Below are positions 9,054 through 17,134 of a stretch of 64,000 bases of DNA, one piece after another. The translations under genes were made by a program, and so were the position numbers. Origin of the DNA: Arthrobacter sp. Bi26. Its GTDB lineage: Bacteria > Actinomycetota > Actinomycetes > Actinomycetales > Micrococcaceae. The DNA lies in NCBI RefSeq assembly GCF_918697925.1, contig NZ_CAKKMF010000007.1:22955-86954 (forward strand), written 5' to 3'. The notes under the pieces were generated by a model that saw only the letters and a program-made list of their open reading frames with translations, was not told where the DNA came from and searched no databases. Position 1 is the first letter of the stretch, and the number at the start of each line of letters is the position of its first letter.

Positions 9054-9689
9054 TCAGGGAGCGGCGTAGCGGCCCTCCCACTCCACGAGCGGGCGCAAAT
9101 CCTCCCAGCGCCGCGCCACTTCCTCCACCGCCCCGGGTCCGGCAAGCCAGCCGGGCTGGCCCACGTTGACCCCGGCCGTGAGGGATTTGTGCTTGAGCAG
9201 CTCCGCCCGCGGATGGTCCTTCTCGAAGCCCCGCGGCACGGTCTTCAGGCGTTCGCCCTCCACCGCGAACCCCGCTGCCTCGACCTTGCGCACGATCTCC
9301 CGCAGGGCCTCGCCGCTGGCGGGATCATCCACGGCGCCGCGGAAGCGTGCCAGTTGGGCCGGGGTGTGGGTGTGGCAGCCGCCGCCGATCAGGAGGCCGT
9401 CGGCGCTGAGCTGGATGTAGAAGCCCACTCCTTCGTCCAGCGCCGCGAAGGCCCCCTGCGCGGTCTTGTAGGGCGATTTGTCCGGCGAGAACCGGACGTC
9501 CCGGTTGGGGCGAAAGAGCTTGGCCGGGCCGAAGCGCGGCTCCAGCTCGGCCAGCAGCTGGGTCAGCGGACCTTTCACCGCGGCGTCGTAGACAGGCTTG
9601 TGCTCCAGCCACCAGTCCCGGTTGTTGTTCTGTTCAAGATCGGCGTAGAACCGGAAGGCGTCGTCCGGAATGCCTGCGAATGCGGTCAT
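9054..9689 (-). CDS. DUF2461 family protein
   Basis: 211 residues. The N-terminus (DDAFRFYADLEQNNNRDWWLEHKPVYDAAVKGPL) and central block (RPNRDVRFSPDKSPYKTAQGAF) are diagnostic of DUF2461; GFYIQLSADGLLIGGGCHTH is the next conserved segment. No biochemical function is established. ATG at 9689 is preferred to the in-frame TTG at 9695 because AGGAT lies seven bases before the ATG and would touch the TTG. It converges with the TetR gene, leaving eight bases between the stops. Confidence 0.88.
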   Translation of the reverse strand: MTAFAGIPDDAFRFYADLEQNNNRDWWLEHKPVYDAAVKGPLTQLLAELEPRFGPAKLFRPNRDVRFSPDKSPYKTAQGAFAALDEGVGFYIQLSADGLLIGGGCHTHTPAQLARFRGAVDDPASGEALREIVRKVEAAGFAVEGERLKTVPRGFEKDHPRAELLKHKSLTAGVNVGQPGWLAGPGAVEEVARRWEDLRPLVEWEGRYAAP

Positions 9690-9752
9690 GCCCAAATCCT
9701 ACGGAGCCGCGGTGCACGGTGGCGAGGGGCCCGCGCACGCATGTGGATAACG

Positions 9753-9792
9753 CAGAACGCCCCGCCACGGAGGTCCGTGGCGGGGCGTTCTG
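9753..9792. terminator. Long perfect hairpin downstream of catalase
   Basis: 18-bp perfect stem (9753-9770 with 9775-9792, CAGAACGCCCCGCCACGG arm) and a 4-base AGGT loop, about 70 bases after the catalase stop on the minus strand and upstream of the DUF2461 gene. Best read as the fur-katA transcription terminator. Confidence 0.7.
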
Positions 9793-9863
9793 TTGGCCCA
9801 AACGGCCTCCCGTTGAGCCGGCCCTCAAAGCGGCCGGCCTTCAAGTGGCCGTCGACGCAGCTA

Positions 9864-11363
9864 TCAGACCTTGTTGGCGGCCTCGGCGTCGGACTCAACC
9901 TGGCCGGCGCCGAGGTTGGCGCGCAGCTTGGCGCCGAAATCGGCGTCGACATAGGTCCAGTACGCGATGGCGCGTTCCTTGATGCTGGCGTTCTTGACGC
10001 CGCTGACGGCGCCGGTCACGGTCTCAAGCAGGCGGGCCTTCTCGCCGTCGTTGTACACCTCGCGGTACAGCGTGCCGGCCTGGCCGAAGTCGCTGTCCTC
10101 GGCGTGCAGGGAGTGCGCGGAGAGCGTGAGCTCGCCGTCGTTCTCCCAGCCGCCGCCCGCAACGCCAGGCTCAACCGCAGCCGGGCCGCCCACGGAGTTC
10201 GGTGCGTACACCGGGACGGACGGAGCGTTGAAGTGGTACCGTCCGGCGCCGTCCTGGCTGTAGTTGTTGACCTGGCTCTGGGGCGCATTCACCGGGAGCT
10301 GGGCGTGGTTGGTGCCGACGCGGTAGCGGTGCGCATCCGCGTAGGAGAAGATGCGGGCCTGCAGCATCTTGTCCGGGGAAGCGGCGATGCCGGGGACGAA
10401 GTTCGACGGCGCGAAGGTTGCCTGCTCGATCTGCGCGAAGTAGTTCTCCGGGTTCTTGTTCAGCTCCATGGTGCCGACCTTGATCAGCGGGTAGTCCGCG
10501 TGCGGCCACACCTTGGTCAGGTCGAACGGGTTGAAGCGGTAGGTCTTGGCGTCCTCGTACGGCATGACCTGGACGTGCAGGTCCCAGGACGGGAAGTTGC
10601 CGGCGGCAATGTTTTCCTGGAGGTCGCGGATGTAGAAGTCGCCGTCGGCGCCGGCCAGGGCCTCGGCCTCGTCGCCGGACATGGACTTGACGCCCTGGTT
10701 GGACTTGAAGTGGTACTTGACCCAGAACCGCTCGCCCTCGGCGTTGATCCACTGGTAGGTGTGCGAGCCGTAGCCCTGCATTTCACGCCAGGAGGCCGGC
10801 AGGCCGCGGTCGCCCATGAGCCAGGTGACCTGGTGGGCGGACTCGGGGGAGAGGGTCCAGAAGTCCCACTGCATGTCGGCGTCGCGCAGGTGGGTGCCCG
10901 GGAGGCGCTTCTGGGAGTGGATGAAGTCCGGGAACTTGATGCCGTCGCGGATGAAGAACACCGGAGTGTTGTTGCCGACGAGGTCGTAGTTGCCCTCGGT
11001 GGTGTAGAACTTCACGGCGAAACCGCGGGGGTCGCGCCAGGTGTCGGGGGAGCCTGCCTCGCCGGCAACGGAGGAGAAGCGGATGAGCATGTCCGTCTCC
11101 GTCCCGGGCTGGAACAGGGCGGCCTTGGTGTACTTCGAGACGTCCTCGGTGGTCTTGAAGCTACCGAAGGCGCCGCCGCCCTTGGCGTGCACAACACGCT
11201 CCGGGACCCGCTCGCGGTTGAACTGCGCGAGCTTCTCGATCAGGTAGTGATCGGTCAGGATGATCGCGCCGTCGGCGCCGACGGACTTGGAGTGGGCGTC
11301 GGAAGTGACGGGAGCGCCGGACTGTGTTGTGGACACGGCGGGCGCAGAGATGATCTCGGTCAT
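9864..11363 (-). CDS. katA: Monofunctional heme catalase (small-subunit, clade 3 type)
   Basis: 499 residues, the usual size for small-subunit catalases that convert hydrogen peroxide to water and oxygen. Distal catalytic His59 ([12 protein letters not shown]) and Asn132 (VGNNTPVFF) are present. The proximal heme ligand is Tyr341 in [20 protein letters not shown] precedes ATG 11363. It lies 22 bases after the Fur-family gene on the same strand, the same arrangement as peroxide-sensing fur-catalase pairs in other actinobacteria, so it is likely co-transcribed and derepressed by peroxide. Confidence 0.95.
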   Translation of the reverse strand: MTEIISAPAVSTTQSGAPVTSDAHSKSVGADGAIILTDHYLIEKLAQFNRERVPERVVHAKGGGAFGSFKTTEDVSKYTKAALFQPGTETDMLIRFSSVAGEAGSPDTWRDPRGFAVKFYTTEGNYDLVGNNTPVFFIRDGIKFPDFIHSQKRLPGTHLRDADMQWDFWTLSPESAHQVTWLMGDRGLPASWREMQGYGSHTYQWINAEGERFWVKYHFKSNQGVKSMSGDEAEALAGADGDFYIRDLQENIAAGNFPSWDLHVQVMPYEDAKTYRFNPFDLTKVWPHADYPLIKVGTMELNKNPENYFAQIEQATFAPSNFVPGIAASPDKMLQARIFSYADAHRYRVGTNHAQLPVNAPQSQVNNYSQDGAGRYHFNAPSVPVYAPNSVGGPAAVEPGVAGGGWENDGELTLSAHSLHAEDSDFGQAGTLYREVYNDGEKARLLETVTGAVSGVKNASIKERAIAYWTYVDADFGAKLRANLGAGQVESDAEAANKV

Positions 11364-11385
11364 CGTTCTCCTTTGGTTGGGTTTC

Positions 11386-11853
11386 TTAGTTTCGGTCGGA
11401 GGGAAGCTGTTGGGTGCGCTGGCAGTCCTGGCAGATGCCCTGGTACAGCACGTCCGCGATCTGGATGGTCATCGGCTTGGCGTCCGCGCCCCAGTGCGGG
11501 GTCAGGCAGGGCGCGTGGCCCACGGCGCATTCGACGTCCTCCACGCGGCCGCAACTGATGCACACGGCGTGGTGGTGGTTATCTCCCACCCGCGTCTCGT
11601 ACAGCGCGGGGGAGTGCGGGGGCTCGAAACGGCGCAGCATGTGCAGATCGGTGAGATCGCCCAGGACCACATAGACGGACTGCGCGGTCAGGTCCGGCAA
11701 TTCCTGCCGGGCTGCGGCAAGGATCGCCTCCGCCGGCGAATGCGGGTGGTGTTCGACGGCGGCCAGCACGGCCAGGCGCTGCTTGGTCACCCGGCGGCCG
11801 TGGGCACGCAGGGCGGCTGCCCATGCGTCGTGGGTGCCCGAGGAAACCGTCAT
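11386..11853 (-). CDS. Fur-family regulator, probably peroxide-responsive (FurA/PerR-like)
   Basis: 155 residues. The N-terminal winged helix ([29 protein letters not shown]) is followed by the metal-binding dimer domain ([22 protein letters not shown]). Two CxxC pairs, CISC and CQDC, would hold the structural zinc. ATG at 11853 is preferred to a TTG at 11865. Directly upstream is an AT-rich imperfect palindrome (11869-11893), a good candidate autoregulatory operator. The catalase gene follows 22 bases downstream. The peroxide role is inferred from that neighbour rather than from a sensing residue that I can prove. Confidence 0.87.
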   Translation of the reverse strand: MTVSSGTHDAWAAALRAHGRRVTKQRLAVLAAVEHHPHSPAEAILAAARQELPDLTAQSVYVVLGDLTDLHMLRRFEPPHSPALYETRVGDNHHHAVCISCGRVEDVECAVGHAPCLTPHWGADAKPMTIQIADVLYQGICQDCQRTQQLPSDRN

Positions 11854-11868
11854 ACCCCCATTCAAGCA

Positions 11869-11893
11869 CTTATTATGACTGCCTCACAATAAG
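11869..11893 (-). promoter_or_regulatory. Candidate Fur/PerR operator upstream of fur-katA
   Basis: CTTATTAT (11869-11876) and ACAATAAG (11886-11893) form an inverted repeat matching at seven of eight positions with a 9-base spacer. It is conspicuously AT-rich in a GC-rich background and sits 15 bases before the fur start codon, where a repressor would block transcription or early elongation. Confidence 0.5.
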
Positions 11894-11954
11894 GCGGGAC
11901 TAACTTTTCCGGCCGCGTCACAGTGCAGTCGCTGCCCGCCGCTAGAGTTGCCCG

Positions 11955-13226
11955 GTGGAGAATCTTCTGGCGGACATCACCCCCGTGCGCGAAAGTCCTG
12001 CGTTCCGCCGTCTGTGGCTGGGCTCGGCCGTTTCCGCACTGGGCAGCCAGCTGACGCTGGTGGCCGTCAGCCTCGAGGTTTACCGGTTGACCCAGGACAG
12101 CCTCTACGTGGGGCTGCTGAGCATCTTCGCCCTCGTGCCGCTGGTGTTCGGCGGCCTCCTGGGCGGCTCGATCGCCGACGCCCACGACCGCCGCACCGTG
12201 GCCCTGCTGGCTTCATCCGTCCTCTGGGTGAGCACCGCCGCGCTGGCCCTCCAGGCGTGGCTGCAGGTGGGCAACGTGTGGCTGTTGTACGCGATCGTGG
12301 CAGTGCAAAGCGGTGCCCAGGCCATCAACCAGCCGGCCCGCAGCGCCATCATCCCGGTGCTGGTGCGCAAGGAGCTGCTGCCGGCCGCCAATGCCCTGAA
12401 CATGATGAGCTTCGGCCTGACGATGACGGCCGGCCCGCTGCTGGCCGGGGTGCTCGTGGCGTGGGTCGGGTTCGGCTGGACGTACACGATCGACGTCGTC
12501 ACCTTCGCGTTTGCGTTCTGGGCGCTTTTGAAGCTGCCCCCCATGCCGCCCGGAAAGCATGCCAGGCCGGCCGGGCTGCGTTCCGTGGTGGAGGGATTCC
12601 GTTTCCTTGGCACCCGGCCCAACCTCCGCATGACATTCGTGATCGACCTCGTCGCCATGATCTTTGCCCAGCCCCGGGCGCTGCTGCCCGCCATCGGTGC
12701 CGTGATGATCGGCGGCGGCGAGGCCACGGTGGGGATCTTGTTGGCCTCGATGGCAGTGGGGGCGTTCCTGGCCGGTCTGTTCTCCGGCCCGTTGGGCGGC
12801 GTCCGCCGGCAGGGGGCCGCCGTCGTATGGTCCGTGATGGGCTGGGGCGCCTCGGTGGCGGCCTTCGGCCTGGTGGTGGTCCTCGCAGATCATTCCGGAG
12901 ACGACGGCGTGACGGTGTGGCTGCTGCCCGCCGCCCTGTGCTGCGCACTCGCCGGGATCGCGGATTCCGTCAGCGCCGTCTTCCGCACCACCATCTTGCA
13001 GGCCTCCACCCCGGACCACCTGCGCGGGCGGCTGCAGGGCGTGTTTGTGGTGGTGGTGGCCGGCGGACCCCGGATCGGGGACATGCTGGCGGGCGGCGCG
13101 ACTAAACTTTTGAACGAGGGATGGGTCCTGCTGCTCGGCGGCGTGATGTGCATTGCGGTCGCCTGGACGCTGGCCCACCTGCAGTCCGGATTCCTGCGGT
13201 ACGACGCACGGAACCCGGTGCCGTAG
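11955..13226 (+). CDS. MFS transporter, EntS/enterobactin-exporter-like
   Basis: 423 residues with about 12 membrane segments. The N-terminus (SPAFRRLWLGSAVSALGSQLTLVAVSLEVYRLTQDSLYVGLLSI) and the cytoplasmic loop (GGSIADAHDRRTVALLAS) are typical of the EntS/MFS_3 group that exports siderophores or drugs; the substrate cannot be read from sequence. GTG at 11955 is the only well-placed start. It diverges from the fur-katA pair, so the 101-base spacer with the Fur-like palindrome could serve both directions. Confidence 0.85.
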   Translation: MENLLADITPVRESPAFRRLWLGSAVSALGSQLTLVAVSLEVYRLTQDSLYVGLLSIFALVPLVFGGLLGGSIADAHDRRTVALLASSVLWVSTAALALQAWLQVGNVWLLYAIVAVQSGAQAINQPARSAIIPVLVRKELLPAANALNMMSFGLTMTAGPLLAGVLVAWVGFGWTYTIDVVTFAFAFWALLKLPPMPPGKHARPAGLRSVVEGFRFLGTRPNLRMTFVIDLVAMIFAQPRALLPAIGAVMIGGGEATVGILLASMAVGAFLAGLFSGPLGGVRRQGAAVVWSVMGWGASVAAFGLVVVLADHSGDDGVTVWLLPAALCCALAGIADSVSAVFRTTILQASTPDHLRGRLQGVFVVVVAGGPRIGDMLAGGATKLLNEGWVLLLGGVMCIAVAWTLAHLQSGFLRYDARNPVP

Positions 13227-13235
13227 CGGTTCGTT

Positions 13236-13307
13236 TTTCTTGGTAGTTCATTGAAGTACCGGGCATCAGCCTTTCTTGGTAGTTCATTGAAGTACCGGGC
13301 ATCAGCC
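13236..13307. repeat. Two perfect tandem copies of a 36-bp unit before htpX
   Basis: Bases 13236-13271 and 13272-13307 are identical. Each unit starts TTTCTTGGTAG, holds an imperfect palindrome GGTAGTTCATTGAAGTACC and ends GGGCATCAGCC. The pair fills most of the gap between the MFS gene and the htpX start, ending about 15 bases before the htpX ribosome binding site, so it lies in the promoter or leader of htpX. Confidence 0.9.
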
Positions 13308-13333
13308 TGCAGTGCAGGGCATCAGGAGGAGCA

Positions 13334-14203
13334 GTGCACCAGCATCACAACGGACTTAAAACCGCGGCACTCTTCGGGGTTCTGTGGGCGGTGCTGCTTG
13401 GCCTCGGGGCGTTCATCGCCGCCGGCACGCGCAGTGCCGCGCCGATCTGGATCATGGCCCTGATCGGCGTCGCCACCACGGCCTACGGGTACTGGAACAG
13501 TGACAAGTTGGCCATCCGTGCCATGCAGGCCTATCCGGTCACGGAGGCCGAGGCGCCGCAGCTGTACCAGATCGTCCGGGAATTGTCCGGCCGGGCCAAC
13601 CAGCCGATGCCGCGGATCTACGTCTCGCCCACCATGGCGCCGAATGCCTTCGCCACCGGCCGGAATCCGCAGACCGCGGCGGTGTGCTGCACGGAGGGCA
13701 TCCTGAGGCTGCTGGACGCCCGTGAGCTGCGCGGCGTCCTGGGCCATGAACTGATGCACGTCTACAACCGGGACATCCTGACGGCGTCGGTGGCCGCCGC
13801 CGTCGCCGGCGTCATCACCTCGGTGGCGCAGATGATGCTGCTGTTCGGGGGCGGGGACCGCCGCAACGCGAACCCGTTCGCTGCGATCGCGATGGCGCTG
13901 CTGGCCCCGTTCGCCGCGTCCCTGATCCAGATGGCCATCTCGCGGACGCGGGAGTACGACGCCGATGAGGACGGATCGGCGCTGACCGGAGATCCGCTGG
14001 CGCTCGCCTCCGCCCTGCGCAAGATCGAGCAGGGTGTGCAGTTGGCGCCGCTGCCGCAGGACCAGCGGCTGGTCAACGCCTCCCACATGATGATCGCCAA
14101 CCCGTTCCGCGGCGGCGGCGTGGCCAAGATGTTCTCCACCCACCCGCCGTTGGCCGAGCGGATCGGCCGGCTGGAGCGGATGGCCGGCCGCCCGCTCAGC
14201 TAG
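13334..14203 (+). CDS. htpX: M48-family membrane zinc metalloprotease HtpX
   Basis: 289 residues. Two hydrophobic segments at about 12-30 and 37-53 anchor it in the membrane; HELMH (His138, Glu139, His142) is the zinc and catalytic motif and Glu206 in SRTREYDAD is the third zinc ligand. Further hydrophobic stretches at about 150-172 and 182-202 complete the HtpX layout. The family degrades damaged membrane proteins. GTG at 13334 is preceded by AGGAGG. The 36-bp tandem repeat just upstream may be regulatory. Confidence 0.93.
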   Translation: MHQHHNGLKTAALFGVLWAVLLGLGAFIAAGTRSAAPIWIMALIGVATTAYGYWNSDKLAIRAMQAYPVTEAEAPQLYQIVRELSGRANQPMPRIYVSPTMAPNAFATGRNPQTAAVCCTEGILRLLDARELRGVLGHELMHVYNRDILTASVAAAVAGVITSVAQMMLLFGGGDRRNANPFAAIAMALLAPFAASLIQMAISRTREYDADEDGSALTGDPLALASALRKIEQGVQLAPLPQDQRLVNASHMMIANPFRGGGVAKMFSTHPPLAERIGRLERMAGRPLS

Positions 14204-14218
14204 TTGGTTAGCTGCGGG

Positions 14219-14278
14219 TCTGGCGACGCGCAAATTCGCCGGCGACGCGCGAAGTGTCTGGCGACGCGCGAATAGTTT
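14219..14278. repeat. Three copies of a GGCGACGCGC(G)AA unit
   Basis: TCTGGCGACGCGCAAA, CCGGCGACGCGCGAAG and TCTGGCGACGCGCGAATA follow one another just after htpX. Related sequence, partly as its complement, reappears at 58986-59080, which suggests a dispersed intergenic repeat family. Confidence 0.6.
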
Positions 14279-14286
14279 CGTGACAT

Positions 14287-14334
14287 GCAAAAGGGCCCGC
14301 GACACCGGAATACCGGTGTCGCGGGCCCTTTTGC
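14287..14334. terminator. Bidirectional terminator between htpX and yajQ
   Basis: 22-bp perfect stem (14287-14308 with 14313-14334) over a 4-base AATA loop. The outer arms are GCAAAA and TTTTGC, giving T tracts on both strands, and the hairpin lies between two convergent genes. Confidence 0.88.
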
Positions 14335-14368
14335 GCGTCGTGAGGAAACTTGCGCCGCGGACGGGCCG

Positions 14369-14860
14369 CTAGCTGCGGAAGTTGACGAACTGCAGGTCGG
14401 CCTCGTCGAAGCCCTTGAGCAGGTTCATGGTCTCCTGGAGGTCATCGCGGGACTTCGACGTCACCCGGAGCTCGTCGCCCTGGATCTGCGACTTGACGGA
14501 CTTAGGGGCCTCGTCCCGGATCAGCTTGTTGATCTTCTTGGCGAGGTCCTGGGCGATGCCCTCCTTGATGGAGGCCTCGAGCCGGAATTCCTTGCCGGAG
14601 GCGTAGGGCTCGCCGGTGTCGAGGGACTTCAGCGAGATGCCGCGGCGGATGAGCTTGGACTGCAGCACGTCGAGCACCGCCAGCACCCGCTCCTCTGAGT
14701 TTGCCTTCATCAGGATCTTCTCGCCACTGAAATCAACCTCAGCGCCGACGCCCTTGAAGTCGTAGCGCTGGGCAATTTCCTTTTGTGCCTGGTTCAGCGC
14801 GTTGGCGACTTCCTGCTTGTCTACCTTGCTGACGACGTCGAACGTGGATTCGCCTGCCAT
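14369..14860 (-). CDS. yajQ: YajQ family nucleotide-binding protein
   Basis: 163 residues, full length for the family. FDVVSKVDKQEVANALNQAQKEIAQRYDFKG at the N-terminus, the middle block LIRRGISLKSLDTGEPYASGKEFR and the end VTSKSRDDLQETMNLLKGFDEADLQFVNFR are nearly invariant YajQ blocks. YajQ proteins bind nucleotides, and some Xanthomonas homologues bind cyclic di-GMP; whether this one does is unknown. A monocistronic minus-strand gene converging with htpX. Confidence 0.93.
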   Translation of the reverse strand: MAGESTFDVVSKVDKQEVANALNQAQKEIAQRYDFKGVGAEVDFSGEKILMKANSEERVLAVLDVLQSKLIRRGISLKSLDTGEPYASGKEFRLEASIKEGIAQDLAKKINKLIRDEAPKSVKSQIQGDELRVTSKSRDDLQETMNLLKGFDEADLQFVNFRS

Positions 14861-15058
14861 GACTTTCCTCCTGATGGTTAGCCGGGTGCCTGATGTGAGG
14901 CCGGGATGTCTGCATTCCAGCCTAGTACGGATGCCCTCGTTCTGGAGGGCGGCCGGGCGGGACTACTTTCACAGTCCGCTCATAGCTCAATCACGGCGGG
15001 AACGAAGCCAGGCTCGGAAGAGTTGCAAGGGTTGGAACTGCTGCTGAAAGGCAAGAAC

Positions 15059-15313
15059 ATGCACCATAAGGCCGTCCGTTACGTCACCCGCACTACCGCC
15101 GCCGCTGCCAGCACGCTGGCCGTGACGGCGACCTCCGTTGCCGCCGCCGCACTGGCGGCTTCCATCATTCTGAGTCCGGCCCCCGATGCGTCAGCCCGTC
15201 TGGATGGTGTCCATACGGACCTGGCCCGCGCCGTCGAGCTGAACCAGGTCACCGAAGAGCAGGCGGCACGATTCGAGGCACGGCTGGCCGGACGCCTTCT
15301 CGGAGAGGCCTGA
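15059..15313 (+). CDS. Small secreted or membrane-anchored hypothetical protein
   Basis: 84 residues, not recognised. AAAGG lies about eight bases before ATG 15059. The basic N-terminus (HHKAVRYVTR) followed by a long Ala/Thr/Val stretch to about residue 38 (STLAVTATSVAAAALAASIIL) looks like a signal peptide or anchor. The remainder (LDGVHTDLARAVELNQVTEEQAARFEARLAGRLL) is predicted helical. It stands alone between yajQ and tRNA-Tyr and is followed by three short TTTTGGCCC repeats at 15325-15355. Confidence 0.6.
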   Translation: MHHKAVRYVTRTTAAAASTLAVTATSVAAAALAASIILSPAPDASARLDGVHTDLARAVELNQVTEEQAARFEARLAGRLLGEA

Positions 15314-15485
15314 ATTTCCGGGCATTTTGGCCCATTTTTGGCCCTTTTTTGGCCGATGGGTGCGCCGATTCGATTCTTCGGCGGAAGTTCTGTAAAGTTG
15401 TCTTGCCCGCGGGTGCTGGAAGCGGAACGGACTGGAAACAGGCGTTCTGGGACTGGAAACCGCGAGTGATCTTCTTTTGAAGTTC

Positions 15486-15567
15486 GGCAGATTACCCGAG
15501 CGGCCAAAGGGGGCTGACTGTAAATCAGCTGGCAACGCCTACGGGGGTTCGAATCCCTCATCTGCCA
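15486..15567 (+). tRNA. tRNA-Tyr (anticodon GTA)
   Basis: The acceptor stem GGCAGAT pairs with ATCTGCC; the anticodon stem-loop CTGACTGTAAATCAG shows GTA; a long variable arm precedes a GTTCGAATC T-loop, as expected for a class II bacterial tyrosine tRNA. CCA is not encoded. A strong terminator follows. Confidence 0.95.
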
Positions 15568-15574
15568 CCCTTGG

Positions 15575-15612
15575 AAAAGCCTCCGGAACCATTTGGTTTC
15601 GGAGGCTTTTTC
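15575..15612 (+). terminator. Rho-independent terminator of tRNA-Tyr
   Basis: AAAAGCCTCCG (from 15575) pairs with CGGAGGCTTTT, closing a loop around CATTTGG, and is followed by a TTTTTC run: a classical intrinsic terminator. Confidence 0.9.
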
Positions 15613-15670
15613 TTTGCCTTCGGCTTTCAGGGCCCACCCAAGTTCGGGCCCGCCCGCGAAAGTCCGCGGC

Positions 15671-16252
15671 TCAGTCAAGCGGCGGATTTGGGATGGTTAC
15701 CGTTGTGCCGGCGGGCGGAATCCATTCGCGGCCGGTCAGCAGGTTCAGATTGGCTATCCGCAGCGCATAGAGCGGGACGCCGTAGCGGCTCGCGATGCCA
15801 GCGGGGGTGTCTCCTGCAATCGCCGTATACAGGAGCCGCCCTTGCCCGTCCTGGCCGGTCACGCTTCCGCCGGCCCCAAGCTGCGGCACCTCCACGCCTC
15901 TGAGGTCGATGACCTCTCCCTCGGCAACGGATACCGGTTCGTTGAAGCTCCTGAGGATCTCGGGAGTCATCCGGAAGTGGGCGGCGATTCCTTCCCAGGT
16001 GTCGCCGTCGACAGCCGTGTAGCGCATCGGCTGGAAGTACCCATTCATTTCGGTCGTTCCCTGCAGGCCCACGGGCGCCGCGGGCGATGCAGGAGCAGCG
16101 GCCGTCGGAGACGTTCCGGCGGCAGCGGCCGCCGGGGTTCCGCCCGCCGCATCCGTGCCGGATTCGCAGGCTGTCAGAAGGGCGAGGAGAACCGCGGCCA
16201 GAAGAACTGCGGCGGCGGGCCGAACGCGGTTTGCACTGTAACCGAGACTCAC
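15671..16252 (-). CDS. LysM-domain lipoprotein
   Basis: 193 residues. A hydrophobic signal peptide ends in a lipobox (LLALLTAC), so the mature protein should be lipid-anchored on the outer face of the membrane. An Ala/Pro/Thr-rich linker of about 30 residues leads to a first LysM module (MRYTAVDGDTWEGIAAHFRMTPEILRSFN) and a second one (LLYTAIAGDTPAGIASRYGVPLYALRIANLN). LysM modules bind peptidoglycan or related glycans. GTG at 16252 is the start. No catalytic domain is present, so it is likely a cell-wall-binding structural or regulatory protein. Confidence 0.85.
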   Translation of the reverse strand: MSLGYSANRVRPAAAVLLAAVLLALLTACESGTDAAGGTPAAAAAGTSPTAAAPASPAAPVGLQGTTEMNGYFQPMRYTAVDGDTWEGIAAHFRMTPEILRSFNEPVSVAEGEVIDLRGVEVPQLGAGGSVTGQDGQGRLLYTAIAGDTPAGIASRYGVPLYALRIANLNLLTGREWIPPAGTTVTIPNPPLD

Positions 16253-16370
16253 CCTGGGTGTCCTGTCGCTCGGGGCCTCCCCCCGAGGCCCGTTGGTGCA
16301 ATTATTCCATACGTTTTATGAAACCTCGCTTCCCTCGGGACGGCCCCGCGCGTTCGGTATAGTGCCGGTC

Positions 16371-16964
16371 ATGGACGACAAAGCGATCTTGCACACATAT
16401 CTGCGCACCCGGCGCGCAGACCTCCTCGGGAAGCTCGAAGGCCTCAGCGAGTACGACGCGCGCCGGCCCCTCACTCCGACCGGAACCAGCCTGCTGGGAC
16501 TGGTCAAGCACGTGGCCAGCGTCGAACTGGGCTACTTTGGCGAGGTCTTCGGCCGTCCCAGCGACCTGGAACTGCCATGGTTCGCCGACGACGCGGAGCC
16601 GGACGCCGACATGTGGGCAGCCCACGGCGAGACACGGGAGCAGATCACGGAGCTGCACCGGCTCTCGGCCGCCCACAGCGACGCCACCATCGATGAACTC
16701 CCGCTGGACGCGCCCGGCGTCGTGCCCTGGTGGCCGGATGAGCGCAAGCACGTGACACTGCAGCAGATCCTCGTGCACATGTGCGTGGAGACCGCCCACC
16801 ACCTCGGACACGCCGACATCCTGCGCGAGCTCATCGACGGCAGAGCCGGGCAGCGCCCGGGGGATCCCAACCTTTCGGTGCGCACGCCCGAGGAGTGGGC
16901 CGTTCACCGGGCCCGCATCGAGGCGGCGGCCGCCGCCGCTGAAGCAGGGGTGCCCGGCCGGTAG
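16371..16964 (+). CDS. DinB / DUF664 family protein (possible thiol-dependent transferase)
   Basis: 197 residues of the four-helix DinB fold. The metal-binding histidines fall in GLVKHVASVELGYFGEVFG and MCVETAHHLGHADILRELIDG. DUF664 proteins of actinobacteria include mycothiol-dependent enzymes, so a mycothiol-linked transferase or isomerase role is possible but unproven. ATG at 16371 was chosen because the residues from an upstream ATG at 16293 are unlike the family. Monocistronic. Confidence 0.85.
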   Translation: MDDKAILHTYLRTRRADLLGKLEGLSEYDARRPLTPTGTSLLGLVKHVASVELGYFGEVFGRPSDLELPWFADDAEPDADMWAAHGETREQITELHRLSAAHSDATIDELPLDAPGVVPWWPDERKHVTLQQILVHMCVETAHHLGHADILRELIDGRAGQRPGDPNLSVRTPEEWAVHRARIEAAAAAAEAGVPGR

Positions 16965-17062
16965 CACAGGCCGGCAACACTCCACTGCGGGCAAAATCTC
17001 AGTTTTCGGCGCGGAGCCAACGTGGGGTAGTCCGGTCCGCGGTTGACGAAGAAGGAGCTTTC

Positions 17063-17134
17063 GTGAAGTCGTTTGCCTGTGGTGAGGTGGTTCCCGGTTG
17101 CGAGGCCCGGCCGGTGGCCACCACGGACAGCTAA
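17063..17134 (+). pseudogene. Truncated DUF1059 family gene
   Basis: GAAGGAG sits just before GTG 17063, and the first 13 residues (MKSFACGEVVPGC) match the start of DUF1059 proteins, which are normally about 55-60 residues. Here the frame turns into unrelated sequence (EARPVATTDS) and stops after 23 residues, where the convergent DUF1810 gene ends. The C-terminal half is missing, consistent with a deletion that joined this gene to its neighbour. Confidence 0.6.

Noticed and set aside
9189..11558. Very long open frame (789 codons) on the plus strand across DUF2461 and catalase
   Set aside because: It is antisense to two well-supported genes; long antisense frames are expected at this GC content and its translation is low-complexity with no family resemblance.
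15325..15355. Three TTTTGGCCC-type repeats after the small secreted protein
   Set aside because: Short and slippage-like, with no hairpin good enough for a terminator; noted only in that gene's entry.
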